64,000 nucleotides of DNA, taken from Candidula unifasciata (taxonomy: Eukaryota > Mollusca > Gastropoda > Stylommatophora > Geomitridae). The DNA lies in the NCBI GenBank assembly GCA_905116865.2, contig CAJHNH020000497.1:178501-242500 (forward strand), read 5' to 3'. How positions within the stretch are numbered: the first letter of the stretch is position 1; the number at the start of each line of letters is the position of its first letter. This document shows positions 1 through 9,429 of the stretch, in pieces. The notes under the pieces were generated by a model, which did not search any database, was not told the origin of the DNA, and saw only the letters and a list, made by a program, of their open reading frames with translations. Position numbers and translations under genes: made by a program.

Positions 1-198
1 GGAATCTGAAGATTGTTGCGTGCTGACTTTAGAGAAACACCATCAATCTCAATATATATATATATAAAGAAAAACAGTTAAGCTGAGATTCTTGACTTCC
101 CCACAGAATGTGTGTTCATATAGTAGTAGATACAGAATGTGTGTTCATTTAATACTATATTTAAAATGTGGGTTCATATAGTACTAGGTATAAGTACA
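1..198. other. Intronic start of window, no feature recognised
   Basis: AT-rich sequence with a short (TA)n run near 52-66 and a triplicated motif around TGTGTTCATATAGTA. I see no exon. The first half of the TIAM PDZ domain is not here, so the preceding exon lies upstream of the window. Confidence 0.5.
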
Positions 199-660
199 GG
201 GCTCTCAGTGGCTAAGTGGTGAAACCATTTATTTACCTTGTGCTCTGAACAGAGTTGTCTTAACATTAACAGCATTAAGGCAAACCCATGTGCTGGGCCT
301 TTGTGACAAATATATTTTTTATTCATGGCAAGACACTTAACATAACAGATTTGCTTGAGGCCACTAGGCTGGTGGGACATCCCCCCCCCCCCCCCCCCAC
401 CATCCTTTTAGACAAGTGCCCAGCGGGCCATTGCTTTATGATGGCACTGGCTCTAAAGATCAGGGGATCATTTCAGAGACTGTGTCATTCAATACACAAA
501 TGCAGTCTTTACAGAGATCTTTGGAGACTATCACTGAAGCTACAGAGTTCATCATGTTCTGTAAGATGCTCTCAGCATGCAGCTTGCCATTCTGCAGATG
601 GTGATTGAGCCATACTGAATAAAACCTGGGGCAATAAAGAGGATTCTCAGGTCTATAAAT
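199..660 (+). mobile_element. Degenerate SINE, family C, interrupted by poly(C)
   Basis: The part from about 530 to 650 (GAGTTCATCATGTTCTGT, GCTCTCAGCATGCAGCTTGCC, GAGCCATACTGAATAAAACC) matches in order the copies at 29570-29730 (minus) and 42640-42845 (plus). Near 205 a tRNA-like A-box string (TGGCTAAGTGG) could be the head. A C18 run sits at 381-398. The copy is old and its borders are approximate. Confidence 0.45.
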
Positions 661-719
661 ATTAAATATAAGTAACTGGAAACATAGAATAGGGGCTTTT
701 TAGCTGAAATTCTATAGAA

Positions 720-1060
720 AGATTATCAGGATATATTGGACAAAGAAGAGGAGAAATACTGACATCTTGAAAGATCTGAACATCAAGGAAGACTGGCTAA
801 TAAACAGCATCCTGTCTCAGGAGGTGGTCATACCAAGCGCCACGACGAATTGGAAAAAATAAAAGCAGAAGTCATGGTACCAGGAAGGAGGGGCAGGAGC
901 CAAACAACATGAAGATGGGCACAGGATATAAGTGACTCCTTGAGTATGAAAATACATGAGGCGGGAAAGCTGGCGAGAGACCGAGTTTCTTTCTGGCAAA
1001 CCGCAATGAGAGCGACGTTCTGCAAAGGACCTGCTACATGATGATGTTGATGAACTAGAA
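720..1060 (+). mobile_element. Non-LTR retrotransposon 3'-end remnant
   Basis: Plus-strand translation gives short LINE-like pieces: first ILKDLNIKEDWLINSI, later KLARDRVSFWQTAMRATF followed by stops. A final 'ARDR..W...' motif before the stop is typical of the C-terminus of RTE-like endonuclease-reverse transcriptase proteins. No reverse transcriptase core is present, so this is a 5'-truncated, mutated copy inside the TIAM intron. Confidence 0.45.
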
Positions 1061-1084
1061 ACATACATCCAAAAGAAACCCTAA

Positions 1085-1198
1085 GATAAACACTGATGAG
1101 AGAAGCCAAATGTGTTCCAGCCATGATACCCAGGTGACTGCACAGGATAGAATGGAATGGAGAAATAGACTGTGAGCCCTATGTGACATATAAGGAAA
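1085..1198 (+). mobile_element. LINE 3' end, family K
   Basis: The segment GCACAGGATAGAATGGAATG, then AGAAATAGACTGTGAGCCCT and ATGTGACAT, recurs at 27560-27680 and 28900-29010, always in the plus orientation. The translated end (AQDRMEWRNRL then stop) is LINE-like. Only the last roughly 110 bases are present. Confidence 0.5.
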
Positions 1199-1310
1199 TA
1201 AAGTAAAAAGTAAAAGCAAAGGACCCTTTTCCACACCATCAGGCGTATAGGGCATATAGGGCTAGTCCTATATTTTTATAGACCAATCGGCACAAGATGG
1301 GTGATGTCAA
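1199..1310 (-). mobile_element. SINE A, truncated 3' half
   Basis: Reading the minus strand this is the body and (TTTAC)n-type tail of SINE A. It matches 59296-59410 closely (GGACCCTTTTCCAC, GGGCATATAGGGCTAG, ACCAATCGGCACAAGATGGG). The tRNA-like head is missing, as expected for a 5'-truncated insertion. It lies about 75 bp upstream of the first TIAM exon in the window. Confidence 0.75.
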
Positions 1311-1385
1311 ATAATGAAACAATAAAACAGTAAATGAAAACTACAAACATTCAGTGCTTAATTCTCTCTACTTCTTATTCAACAG

Positions 1386-1643
1386 GTTTGATTGTTGGAG
1401 ATGAAATCATGGTTATTAATGGCAAGATTGTCTCAGAGCTGGACATGGTTTATATTGAGACCCTACTACATGAATCCAGGACATTGTTTTTGACTGTACG
1501 AAGTATGCGCACCCAGCCACCCCGCTCCAACTTCATCCAAAGGCACACTGATGCTTACATTGATAAAATGGTGGTTCCGCCACCTCCACATCAGTCCCGG
1601 CTGTCCGAGAAGTCAATAGGAAATTTAATAGTGCCTGCACCTG
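1386..1643 (+). CDS. TIAM/still life Rac GEF, exon: second half of PDZ domain and linker
   Basis: Partial gene; this is its first exon in the window. It reads GDEIMVINGKIVSELD and then VVPPPPHQSRLSEK, aligning in order with the EIM..NG..VS.LD segment of the vertebrate TIAM1 PDZ domain and the proline-rich start of the PDZ-DH linker. In vertebrate TIAM proteins the PDZ domain binds C-termini of membrane adhesion proteins at cell contacts and synapses (family knowledge). The peptide-binding loop is in an upstream exon outside the window. The acceptor is TTCAACAG and the donor GTAAAG. The exon opens with the last two bases of a codon and closes with the first base of one, and its reading frame fits the exon at 3055. 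Vertebrates have TIAM1 and TIAM2; an invertebrate copy would be the common counterpart, like Drosophila sif. Confidence 0.88.
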
Positions 1644-1710
1644 GTAAAGATATTTTGTAATTATGTTGTTCACTTGCTTTTTATTCGTAAAGTTGAACAT
1701 TTAAGTGCTT

Positions 1711-2045
1711 ATCTTCTTCTTCTTTCGTTCGCCTGAAATAAGTTGTCTATATTAGCAATTTTGTCTCTTGTATAAATTTCACTGTCGTTGTTAGTTCATT
1801 CAGTGGTCCATAGAGTTTACGTTCCACTGTTGTTCTTTCTGGCCAAAAGGTTTGGCTTAATGTGTTAAATTCAGTGCAGTCCTGGAGTAAATTATCTGCT
1901 GTCTGGGGCACCTTTCTACATGTGCACATAGCTGATATGCCTATCTTGAATTTTGTGTACATGTGGTTGCGTAATCTGTTGTGACCTGTTCTGAGGCGTA
2001 GGATAATGACTTGTTCTGATCTGTCCATAATAAAATAGTCGTCTT
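1711..2045 (-). mobile_element. LINE G 3' end (RTGH-type C-terminus), with (GAA)n tail
   Basis: On the minus strand it encodes MDRSEQVIILRLRTGHNRL and a downstream CxC...QTA..LLQDC pattern. This is the zinc-knuckle-like C-terminus common in Jockey/I-type LINE polyproteins. The copy ends on the minus strand in GGCGAACGAAAGAAGAAGAA, a (GAA)n tail. A second copy lies at 61500-61938 in the opposite orientation. About 90 codons remain open; everything 5' is lost. Confidence 0.7.
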
Positions 2046-2165
2046 GTGCTGCAGCTGGTGGTTTCCTGATCGATTTAAGTGCTTATCTTTTTCTGAGAAG
2101 TACATATTGTACTTGAATGTTAGCTAATATCTCTTGTCAGAATTTAAGCTGTGTATGTTGTATGT

Positions 2166-2319
2166 CAGGATGAGCTGTCCCGGGAAAGTAAAGACGGCCG
2201 GCGTAATGCTGACCACATTACCCACCGAGTGCCGATTGGTCTGTAAAAATATGGGTGCTCTTCCCAAATGCCCGATGCGCCTAAGGGCGTGTAAAGGGAT
2301 CTTTACTTTTTACTTTACT
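2166..2319 (+). mobile_element. SINE A/A' body, 5'-truncated, with perfect 12-bp target duplication
   Basis: The insert starts at CAGGATGAGCTGTCCCGG and runs through the shared SINE body to a tail of CTTTACTTTTTACTTTAC. It is flanked exactly by TATGTTGTATGT at 2154-2165 and 2320-2331. The tRNA-like head is absent, so reverse transcription stopped early. The intact duplication marks it as comparatively young. Confidence 0.85.
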
Positions 2320-2331
2320 TATGTTGTATGT

Positions 2332-2665
2332 GCTTAATTCTTTCTATGACAAATCACTGAATGTAAATTGCTTAGTAAAACACCAACAACCAATAAATTT
2401 TACCACAGCTATTTTACCATTCATGAAACAAATTGTCAATTTATCCCTCTATGTTATCTTCACACTGCTGTCACCTCTTATTGTCTATCCTTTAATGTTA
2501 TTTTACCACTTTTATCATCATTTGCTCACTTATTTTATGGTGTCATTTTAACACTTTTAGAATAGCCATAAAATGTAGAACCTACAGATTTATTAGCCCA
2601 GTTTACATGAAATCAAAGAGAGTACACTAGACAGCAACAATGTTTTGGAATGATCATGAATGTGC
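2332..2665. other. AT-rich intron, nothing recognised
   Basis: No open frame of conserved character and no match to other repeats in this window. Confidence 0.5.
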
Positions 2666-2669
2666 ATAG

Positions 2670-2946
2670 CGGCGTCCATGGCTTAGGCGTTGCGAGTCTG
2701 ACTCGAAATTCCAACATACCATGATCAAAACCCACTGCTGGCTGCGTGTATTTTTATCATGGTATGGGGCATCGCAGGTCGACCCAGCCTAAAATGGGTA
2801 CCATGATGTATGTCCTGGGCAAGTAAAGACGGCCTGCGTGACGCTGACCACACTACCCACCTAGTGCAGATTGGTCTGTAAAAATATGGGTCCTCTTCCC
2901 CTATACCTGATGCCCCTTAAGGCATGAAAAGGGATCTTAATTTACT
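2670..2946 (+). mobile_element. SINE A' (alternative tRNA-like head on the SINE A body)
   Basis: The head GGCGTCCATGGCTTAGGCG leads into the same body and tail as SINE A: GGTCGACCCAGCCTAAAATG, then GTAAAGACGGCC, then AAAGGGATCTTAATTTAC. The copy at 54968-55257 (minus) has the same head in better condition, with an A-box-like TGGCGCAGGCG, an anticodon-loop-like CTCGTAA and a B-box-like GATCGAAACCC. That suggests a tRNA-Thr origin by inference. The copy is about 100 bp upstream of the exon at 3055. Confidence 0.8.
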
Positions 2947-3054
2947 ATGAATGTGCATGACCAGCCTAAGGGATAAAATACTTTATGATGATGATATTTA
3001 TTTTTAAAAAGTAAAGATTTAATGTAAACCAATTTATTATTATCCACTTCTAAG

Positions 3055-3143
3055 GTTGTCCAGTAGATGCTTCTGGTTCAGCAAGGGCAAAAGATAGAAT
3101 ATTAAGAAACAGTTCACCAGCCCATATTGATGACCTGTTGAAA
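3055..3143 (+). CDS. TIAM/still life Rac GEF, exon: PDZ-DH linker
   Basis: Short 89-bp exon of the Rac exchange factor. It begins with two bases that complete the split glycine codon of the previous exon, then reads CPVDASGSARAKDRILRNSS and AHIDDLLK in phase. It is flanked by TTCTAAG before and GTAAGT after and ends on a complete codon. The sequence is polar and of low complexity, as is usual for this linker. It corresponds in place, not closely in sequence, to the vertebrate segment containing TDGTLDQVSHREKMEQTF. I call it from splice sites, phase fit and position; it is the least conserved exon of the set. Confidence 0.72.
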
Positions 3144-3239
3144 GTAAGTAACCAGTCTCATTTCAGGAATGTTTTAATTACATATTTCATTATAATATTA
3201 TTAAGTTGTAAAGACTTCCAGCTCCAACATTGATAGGGA

Positions 3240-3842
3240 ATAGATGATGGTTGAGAACTTGGCTTATGTTGCTCGCTCTTGTCGTCGCTTCTCCTCCAAT
3301 TTTGATGTTGCAAGATTGTGGAAATCTGGTTTGCTGAGGGAGCAACTGAGTTTAGTGCTCCTGGCGGCACTATGAGCTGTGATTATCGGTTATTGACTAA
3401 GTTCCAGATTCGTACATGACACATGATGATGGGTAATGTATTTACTTCCTTGTGTTCCTGGGACAAGGTGTGTGCTATAGCTGCTATTTATTTGCTGGCC
3501 GTGGCTACAACTTGGCCAAGGACATGTAGAGAATGGTCAGGAATAGTTTAATCTACTCATCGCCAAGCTATTCGTCTATACTCATCTTATTCGTCGAATA
3601 AAGTTAATTTTCAGTGATGACGCGTGGTCTCGTAGTGTGTTTAAGGAGGCATCCACCTTATGGTTTGCCAGATCAAATCATGTGTGTTTTTCTGACTGAG
3701 GACACTTTGTATAGCTACGGCATTAACTTGAAGTATCCAGCTTATCTGACTCAGTTTGTGACTGGAATCACTGGCAAAGGCGGTTGAGCAATTATGGGCC
3801 AAGGTAATTTTTACTGTGATGCCAGAACCGTAACTACTAACG
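3240..3842 (+). repeat. Unclassified interspersed repeat R, copy 1
   Basis: About 600 bp match the reverse complement of 57365-57965. Shared landmarks in order are TGAGAACTTGGCTTATGTTG, GAGTTTAGTG, CCTGGCGGCAC, GTTATTGACT, TATTTATTTGCTGGCCGTGG, CTCAGTTTGTGACTGGAATC and GCAATTATGGGCCAAG. A minus-strand reading contains PPGALNSVAP in both copies, so part may have been coding. There is no reverse transcriptase or transposase motif and no clear terminal repeat. An LTR fragment is possible. Confidence 0.65.
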
Positions 3843-3985
3843 ACTAACTGACTAAGTTGTAAAGTATTTTAAGAAAATGAAATGAAAATAATTATAATTA
3901 TAATGAAATAATGGCACATGAAACAAGCTTTTGATGCAAATATATTTGTTGTGCTCTACTTTATAGAGTAGATATTACAACAAAT

Positions 3986-4059
3986 TAAGCACTTCGACAA
4001 AATAAAATTGTATTACAATTGACAACATGAATATATGCCTGGAGGAAGTTACAGAATTT
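3986..4059 (+). mobile_element. LINE reverse transcriptase fragment, 5' of a nested insertion
   Basis: Plus-strand frame ending ...NICLEEVTEF. It is continued after the transposon at 4060-4666 by KYLGIMI, giving the 'VTEFKYLG' thumb motif of RTE/CR1-like reverse transcriptases. The upstream extent is uncertain. Together with 4667-5090 it is one LINE copy split by the TIR element. Confidence 0.7.
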
Positions 4060-4666
4060 GGCTGTCCTTTAAATAACGGTCGCTAGCTGGAAGGCGACGG
4101 CCGCTTAATCAGAGTTCACTCTCTTGGCTGCAGTGCAAATACGGAGTGGTAAAGAGGGAACGAAACAAATGATATAGTTGCCTGTAATCCTAGGGTTAGG
4201 CTTAGGGTTTGGGTTAGGATTTGGGGTAAGGTTAGGGTTAGGGGTAGGGGTAAGGTTAGGTTTTGGGGTAGGGTTTGGGGTAGGGTTTGGGTTAGGGGTA
4301 GCGTTAGGCTTTGGGGTAGGGTTTGGGGTAGGGTTAGGGTGACACATCACGGAAACAACGGAAGCTTATCGCTCATTACGACATACAGATCCGCAGGTCT
4401 CACATCTACGGTCACTAAGTCGTGCGTCGGAAGAACGCGGTCGCTAATGTGAGTCACAGCGCGTGGTCTACGAGAGTCTTGCGTCGCAAGACCGCGGTTG
4501 CTACTGTCAGTCGCAGCGCGTGGTGTAGCTCTAGCAGGCATGTCGACCTCACTTTATTTTTTGATTCATGACTTTTCCGCTCCGCATTTGCACTACAGCC
4601 AAGGGAGTGAACTCTGACTAAGCGGCCGTCGCCTTCCAGCTAGCGACCGTTATTTAAAGGAGAGCC
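4060..4666. mobile_element. Non-autonomous TIR DNA transposon carrying a telomere-like array
   Basis: 607-bp element. Its termini form 90-bp inverted repeats (4060-4149 and 4577-4666) that agree at 84 of 90 positions by my count and start GGCTGTCCTTTAAATAACGG. It is flanked by a perfect 8-bp duplication, CAGAATTT, at 4052-4059 and 4667-4674. Inside are a G-rich array of degenerate GGGTTAGGG units (4191-4340) and two tandem copies of a roughly 58-bp GC-rich unit (about 4418-4475 and 4477-4534, each ending CAGCGCGTGGT). There is no transposase. An 8-bp duplication fits hAT, P or Merlin; the GG terminus is not the usual hAT CAG, so the superfamily is unassigned. Removing the element plus one duplication restores an open LINE frame. 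Confidence 0.88.
4191..4340 (+). repeat. Telomere-like degenerate (TTAGGG)n array inside the transposon
   Basis: About 150 bp of TAGGGTTAGG, TTAGGGTTTGGG and GGGGTAGGG variants on the plus strand. Units vary between 6 and 8 bp, so it is not a fresh telomere. It is enclosed by the transposon's inverted repeats, so it travels with the element and does not mark a chromosome end. The runs of three or four G could form G-quadruplexes. Confidence 0.85.
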
Positions 4667-5090
4667 CAGAATTTAAATACCTAGGAATTATGATCATGGC
4701 GGGAGGAGGATATATAAATAAGATGCCAAAAGGTGATTCTGGCCAAACAAGATCCCAAATGAAGAAGCAAAAAGGGAGAAAAATGTCTATCACTGACAAA
4801 TGTTATCAAAGGAAAAGAAAGGATGGAGATGGCTTGAATATGTTTGCAGAATGCTTCATGATACTTTGGGAAGGACAGCTTTCTGACAGACAGCAGTTTG
4901 GGGGGGGGGGGGGGGGTGGTGGGGGAGGTGTAGGTGACCTAAAGAAACATGGAGAAGGATAGAAAGGGAAATTAAAGAATGTGAAATAACATGATATACC
5001 ATAGACAGAAATGTAACAGACGAACAGCAAAGGAGGTCATTTGTGAATGCTATGTGTCAACAATGACTTGAAGAAGATATATATTTGCCA
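4667..5090 (+). mobile_element. LINE reverse transcriptase C-terminal fragment
   Basis: Continuation of the interrupted LINE: KYLGIMI, then a frame with GGYINKMPKG, later DRNVTDEQQRRSFVNAMCQQ with an upstream stop. Such an end (short polar stretch, then stop) is typical of RTE-like C-termini. G-rich runs at 4900-4925 interrupt it. The copy ends about 50 bp before the exon at 5140. Confidence 0.55.
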
Positions 5091-5139
5091 TATGTTCATA
5101 TGCTGTACTTTATTTTTTAATGCATGTATCTCAACCTAG

Positions 5140-5292
5140 AGTGCTGAAGAGGTGACTGCCATATGCCAGAAGGATGGAGTCTTAAAAATGACATCTGAAG
5201 ATGGGACTGTCACAATGAAACCACTTTCTGACGCACAGAGAATGAGAAAAGCCATCATGGAATTGGTAGAGACAGAACGAGCTTATGTCAAA
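5140..5292 (+). CDS. TIAM/still life Rac GEF, exon: linker end and DH domain conserved region 1
   Basis: 51 complete codons between CAACCTAG and GTAAGT, phase 0 at both ends. It ends LSDAQRMRKAIMELVETERA then YVK, which aligns almost residue for residue with the vertebrate TIAM1 LSDADRLRKVIQELVDTEKS segment. This is the first helix (CR1) of the Dbl-homology domain, the part that catalyses nucleotide exchange on Rac. The conserved glutamate of the 'TE' pair, which contacts the switch I region of the GTPase in Dbl-family structures (family knowledge), is present. There is an in-frame GTG inside the exon at 5152, but the preceding codons belong to the protein too, as phase and splice site show. 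The intron after it is 6.0 kb and filled by LINEs. Confidence 0.95.
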
Positions 5293-5339
5293 GTAAGTTT
5301 TTTTTTTTTTTTTGGGTCTTTCAGAATAAGAAGTGACAG

Positions 5340-5515
5340 CCAATGTCAAAAGCAATTTCCTTTAAAGTTGGAGTTAATCTGGCTGAAAGGTGCAGAACCA
5401 ACAGTCTGCATACAAATAAGCCAGATCTATTAAAGGTATGTGCTCATAAAACTTATGCCTTGGAACAAGACAAAGTTCCAGAAGTGGACAAACAGCCAAG
5501 ACATTTCTTCATTGG
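5340..5515 (+). mobile_element. Repeat F, copy in sense orientation
   Basis: Contains GAACCAACAGTCTGCATACA, AATAAGCCAGATCTATTAAA and CCAGAAGTGGACAAACAGCC, the family F core seen nine times in the window. It begins 50 bp after the donor of the exon at 5140. It lacks a clear (GAA)n tail, so it is a worn copy. Confidence 0.7.
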
Positions 5516-5810
5516 AGTTTACAGTTGGTGATTGCTAAAAAGAATAAACATATCAAAGTGAAAAGATGAAAATAATCAAAAGTGGCATCAAAAACATTGT
5601 CAGTAAACTAATTTTCATTGATTGTGTGCCTAGCCAGATGACCTTCTCATGTCTCTACACAGATCTTGATCTTTGGTGTTCTGGATCAGTTTCTCCTCAG
5701 TCTCCAAACTATTTGTAATTTCTTTCTTCATTTTCAAGGATTAAGAATGAAAAAAAATAAGAGTGAAGTTAGCAAACACTGCAGTACACTCTGACATTTA
5801 GTAAAATAAA

Positions 5811-8250
5811 GCATGCTGCAGGGATCTCTTGTGACATTCTGGTGCTTTCAACGGAGCATGCTTGGCGCCGCACGACCAAGGGATATCCCTGATTTTCAGG
5901 GTACAGACCTGACATGGCAGAGAACTGATGGTGATAAAGGAAGAACCCTTCTTGCACACTACTTGGAGCAAACTGACCAAACGAAGCTGCAAGAAAAGGG
6001 GTTAAGATGAAACTGTTGATGCTGTGTGAGAACACTGTGCTAGGCACTGATTTTACAATCACTGCAGATACCTTACAAACTTGCCTCAAGAAATCATGCA
6101 GCACTGCCATGATGGCATCCGATACGACGACATGCTGATGATGTCGAATGCTGATTTAAAAAGCGTGGCAAAGGAATTAAATATCAGCATCCAGAGTGGC
6201 CAGATACAAGAAGAATGGCTCCACAGTTATTTGTTCCCACTACCGAAGCCGAAAAAAGACCACTCAAAGATCTGCGGCTACAGAATCATCTCAATGCAAA
6301 ATACAATTGGCAAACTTTTGGAGAAAATTGTCACACGAAGATTGACTACCTACTTGGAACTACTCGATAAGTTCCCACCAACACTTGGAGGGTACAGGTT
6401 GAAAAAAGAAACATGGTTCAGTGCTGCAGTTTTCGCCTTTGATGTTTACAAGGGATTTCAGATTAAAAAAGAGACATGTGCGGCAGTGGTGGACTTGAAA
6501 GATGCCTACAATAAAGTACCATATGAATATTTAATGAAATTACTGCTTAAACTAGAAGTAAATTCTATTCTGATCCTCCGGATTGCTGCGGTCCTGTTCC
6601 AGAGGAAGATAGTACTCAGTTGTGGTAGCTGGTCCTCAGAACCGCAAACGATATGTCCAGGCTTCCCACAGGGATCACCGCTATCACCAGTCTTATTCAG
6701 CGTGTATACGGTGATGATCACTGAGCAGCAGTTGAATGGAAAGGGAAGGACTTTGTCATTTGCTGATGACATTTTGATTTATCAACGAGGGCATGATAGA
6801 TAGGATCGAATTGCCGCCTGGTGTGATGGTTCCAATGCCTATGTCAGTCTTTCGAAGGCATCAGTGTCATGGTTCTCTTTGAACAATCACATTGTCAAGT
6901 CAGACTTACCAGAAGTGAAAATGCGGGATAAAGTATTGATCAGAACCAACGTTATGACGTTTCTCGTGGTGAGGTTTGATCGCAGCTTGTCATTCAGGGA
7001 ACATGTTGACCATGTGATAACAAAAGCACACAAAGGTCTATCTGCAATGAGGATTATGGCTGCTTCCAATATCGAGCAACGACTACTAATACTTCTATTC
7101 TACGGTCTGGTCCTTTCCCCCATTGAATACGCTCTGGCCATCCTCACTGTCAGTGCTACCCAGATTGAACGACTCGAAAAGGTGCAAAATGAAGCCATGC
7201 GCATTATTTTGGGATGTACAAGAGACTTGACTTTCCAAATATGAACCAAAGGATCAGGATCTGCTGGGCTCGGGCATACCTTCAAATATGTGCTGATAAG
7301 AAACCGCAACTGCATCAAGCGCTTTTTAGTGTAAAGGGCGACAGACTGAAGAGGGAAAAATCATGGTTAGGTCAGGCAGAAGATGTTATTAGGCAAATAT
7401 GCAGCCTAATAGATATCATCCCTGGTGCAGAGTGGATACCTGTGCCTCATGCGTTTATTTGTACATTTTCCTGTATTGCCACACTCAACAGGCGATGTAG
7501 AGAAGAGAATCCTGTTGCTGTTAATGCAGAGGTCCCACGTTCTCATCAGTGAAAATTCAGACAAAGCAGATTCCCTAATCTACCCAGATGGATCCGTTAT
7601 ACACCAAAAAAGAAGTGCATTTGTATTCACAGCACTCTCAGTGGGCAGAACAGTCAAAGAAGCCAACGGCACCTTCTTCATGGCAACCAGCAGCATGACG
7701 ATGGAGATGATGGCAGTGACGCAAGCGTTCGACTGGCTCGAAACACAAAACTAAATCCGCGTATGTATACTCAGTGATTCAATGAGTATGATCCAGAGGG
7801 TTCAGGCAGGTTCAGTTTGAAGACATTGGCTTGAATCATTACAGAAGTCCACTGTGCGTGGAATCACCTTTTTTTTCCCCACGGAACACACAGGCGTTGA
7901 TGGAAATGAAAAAGCTGATAGTTTGGCTGGATCTGCTATCACTACCGATGGTCAGCCTATGGATCATGCTGATATTATTAATGCCCTCAGAGAAATGGGA
8001 AGGATAGAGGACTTTGGGGACAGTGAATCCACATCACTCACCAGAATGGCAGACTTGGGAATTAAGATCGGCATAGCAAAAAACTAGACGCACACCAGAC
8101 ACACCAGAAGACTTGTTAATCAACATAGAACTGGTACTATTAGCCATCAGACGTTGGGGTTCATCCTGAGGGGAGGATCTGAGCACCTATGGACATGTCC
8201 GAAGTGCAATGATGATAACCCAACTAACTAACTAACTAATTTAGTAAAAG
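5811..8250 (+). mobile_element. RNase H-type LINE (I/Nimb-like), degenerate, 5'-truncated
   Basis: Pieces in order on the plus strand. At 6081-6803 is a reverse transcriptase with the palm motifs DLKDAYNKVPYEY, FPQGSPLSPVLF and FADDILIY. At 6864-7244 is the thumb (FREHVDHVITKAHKGLSAMR). At 7214-7552 is a linker domain. At 7560-8087 is an RNase H domain with acidic motifs PDGS, MEMMAVTQA, SDS and GVDGNEKADSLA. Near 8200 is a terminal W-C-P-K-C string, followed by a (CTAA)n tail at about 8221-8240. Frameshifts near 7240 and 7550 and stops near 6803 and 7754 make it inactive. The apurinic endonuclease domain is missing apart from a possible linker at 5811-6080. Related remnants lie at 15668-16290, 41635-41765, 49829-50920, 51330-52340 and 56290-56700. 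Clade I/Nimb is inferred from reverse transcriptase plus RNase H order. Confidence 0.85.
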
Positions 8251-8254
8251 GGAT

Positions 8255-8960
8255 CTATCACAAAAGATATTCTTCATCTTTTGAAAAATCATAGTTTGTG
8301 TTTTTTTTGTTTTATGTGCATATCCTCCTGTTAACCTAAAATAATGCTACATAGCTGGACAGATCATTTGAATTATTTCTGTTTTCTTTTTGAGGATTCA
8401 TGCAATATTCATTGACCAAAACTTTGTGGCTAAAATGTCTTGCTTTTTATGCTGTAGCTATGGAAATTGTTACTAGTTGATATTCCAACTTTGATGCAGA
8501 CAGGTCACCCCATAACTGCTCTTTTTCTGTACTAGTGAAAATCATTTGAAATGTCCTTATTTTCCCATTTGAAAAACACATTTTTACAAGAAAGACATAT
8601 CCGTACCACCAAAATTATGTAGCAAAGGTCAATGCACATGGCAGATGTTAGATGCAAGCACTCGGTCATAAAAACCTGCTTCTGAATGAAAGTAATCTGT
8701 GCTTTGTGTGTGTGATGCTGTCAGCAGGTGGCTTTCTATTGTTGAAGTTAAAGCCACTGTGCATGGGAGTGGGGGGGGGGGGGGGGGGGGGGGAGGGGAG
8801 GGGGGTAAAACCATGTGGGATCAAGCCTTTTACAGTGATGTCAAGTTTTCTTGACTTTAAATCTTTCTCTTCAAGGTTGCAGTATTCATTTAAGGATCAA
8901 TTTTTTTTAACACCAATGGCCCGTCAAGCATAGACTAGATGCTAGACTTTTTTTTAAATA
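8255..8960. other. Intron with poly(G), otherwise nothing recognised
   Basis: AT-rich. A run of 23 G at 8771-8793, followed by G-rich sequence to 8805, is the only marked structure. Reading frames through it encode only glycine or proline runs. Confidence 0.5.
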
Positions 8961-9150
8961 AACTAATTGGCACCTGTAGGAGATATGACCAACATATTGG
9001 CAGCCACCTTTACTTCCCAGGACATTGTCTTGTACCCATTTTAGACTGGGTCAACCAGGGAGGCAAAGAGATTTTTTTTTCAACTAAAAAACAACACTTT
9101 CCATTTGGCAAGTGTACAGCTAGCCACTATGCTGCCACAGATCCCACTAA
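8960..9150 (-). mobile_element. SINE A-like, diverged
   Basis: The minus strand carries the SINE body: the reverse of ACTAATTGGCACCTG, TTTACTTCCCAGGACATTGT and CCCATTTTAGACTGGGTCAACC, then a T-run where the head joins. Tail and head are decayed. It belongs to the older variant that has CTTCCCAGGAC in place of CTTTCCCGGGAC. Confidence 0.65.
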
Positions 9151-9429
9151 TTAACATTTCATATCCATTCATTTTCCTTGGCTTTTCCAAATCCCAGCTT
9201 AATAATAAAATTATTATGTATTCATTGGGCCCATAGTTGAGCCTTTCGCGATGATGTTTCAATGCTGAGTCTTTCTTGGTTTTCCCCATTTTCTTCTCCT
9301 TCTGGCGTTTTTTTGAGGGCTTGATGGGGGGAGTCTTTTCTTATCCATTCTGAGTGCATGGCCACATAGTCTCCATTAAAATGTTCAGTCATTTATAAAG
9401 CCTTTACCATTTTGTGTATTGCACTAACA

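Noticed and set aside
4191..4340. True telomere or chromosome end
   Set aside because: The array is degenerate, 150 bp long and enclosed by the terminal inverted repeats of a transposon with flanking duplications.
5152..5433. Open frame from 5152 through 5433 as one coding unit
   Set aside because: Coding stops at the GTAAGT donor after 5292; the rest is intron and a repeat F copy.
6081..8087. Host gene with reverse transcriptase
   Set aside because: Motif order (reverse transcriptase, then RNase H) with frameshifts and related remnants elsewhere in the window shows it is a LINE.
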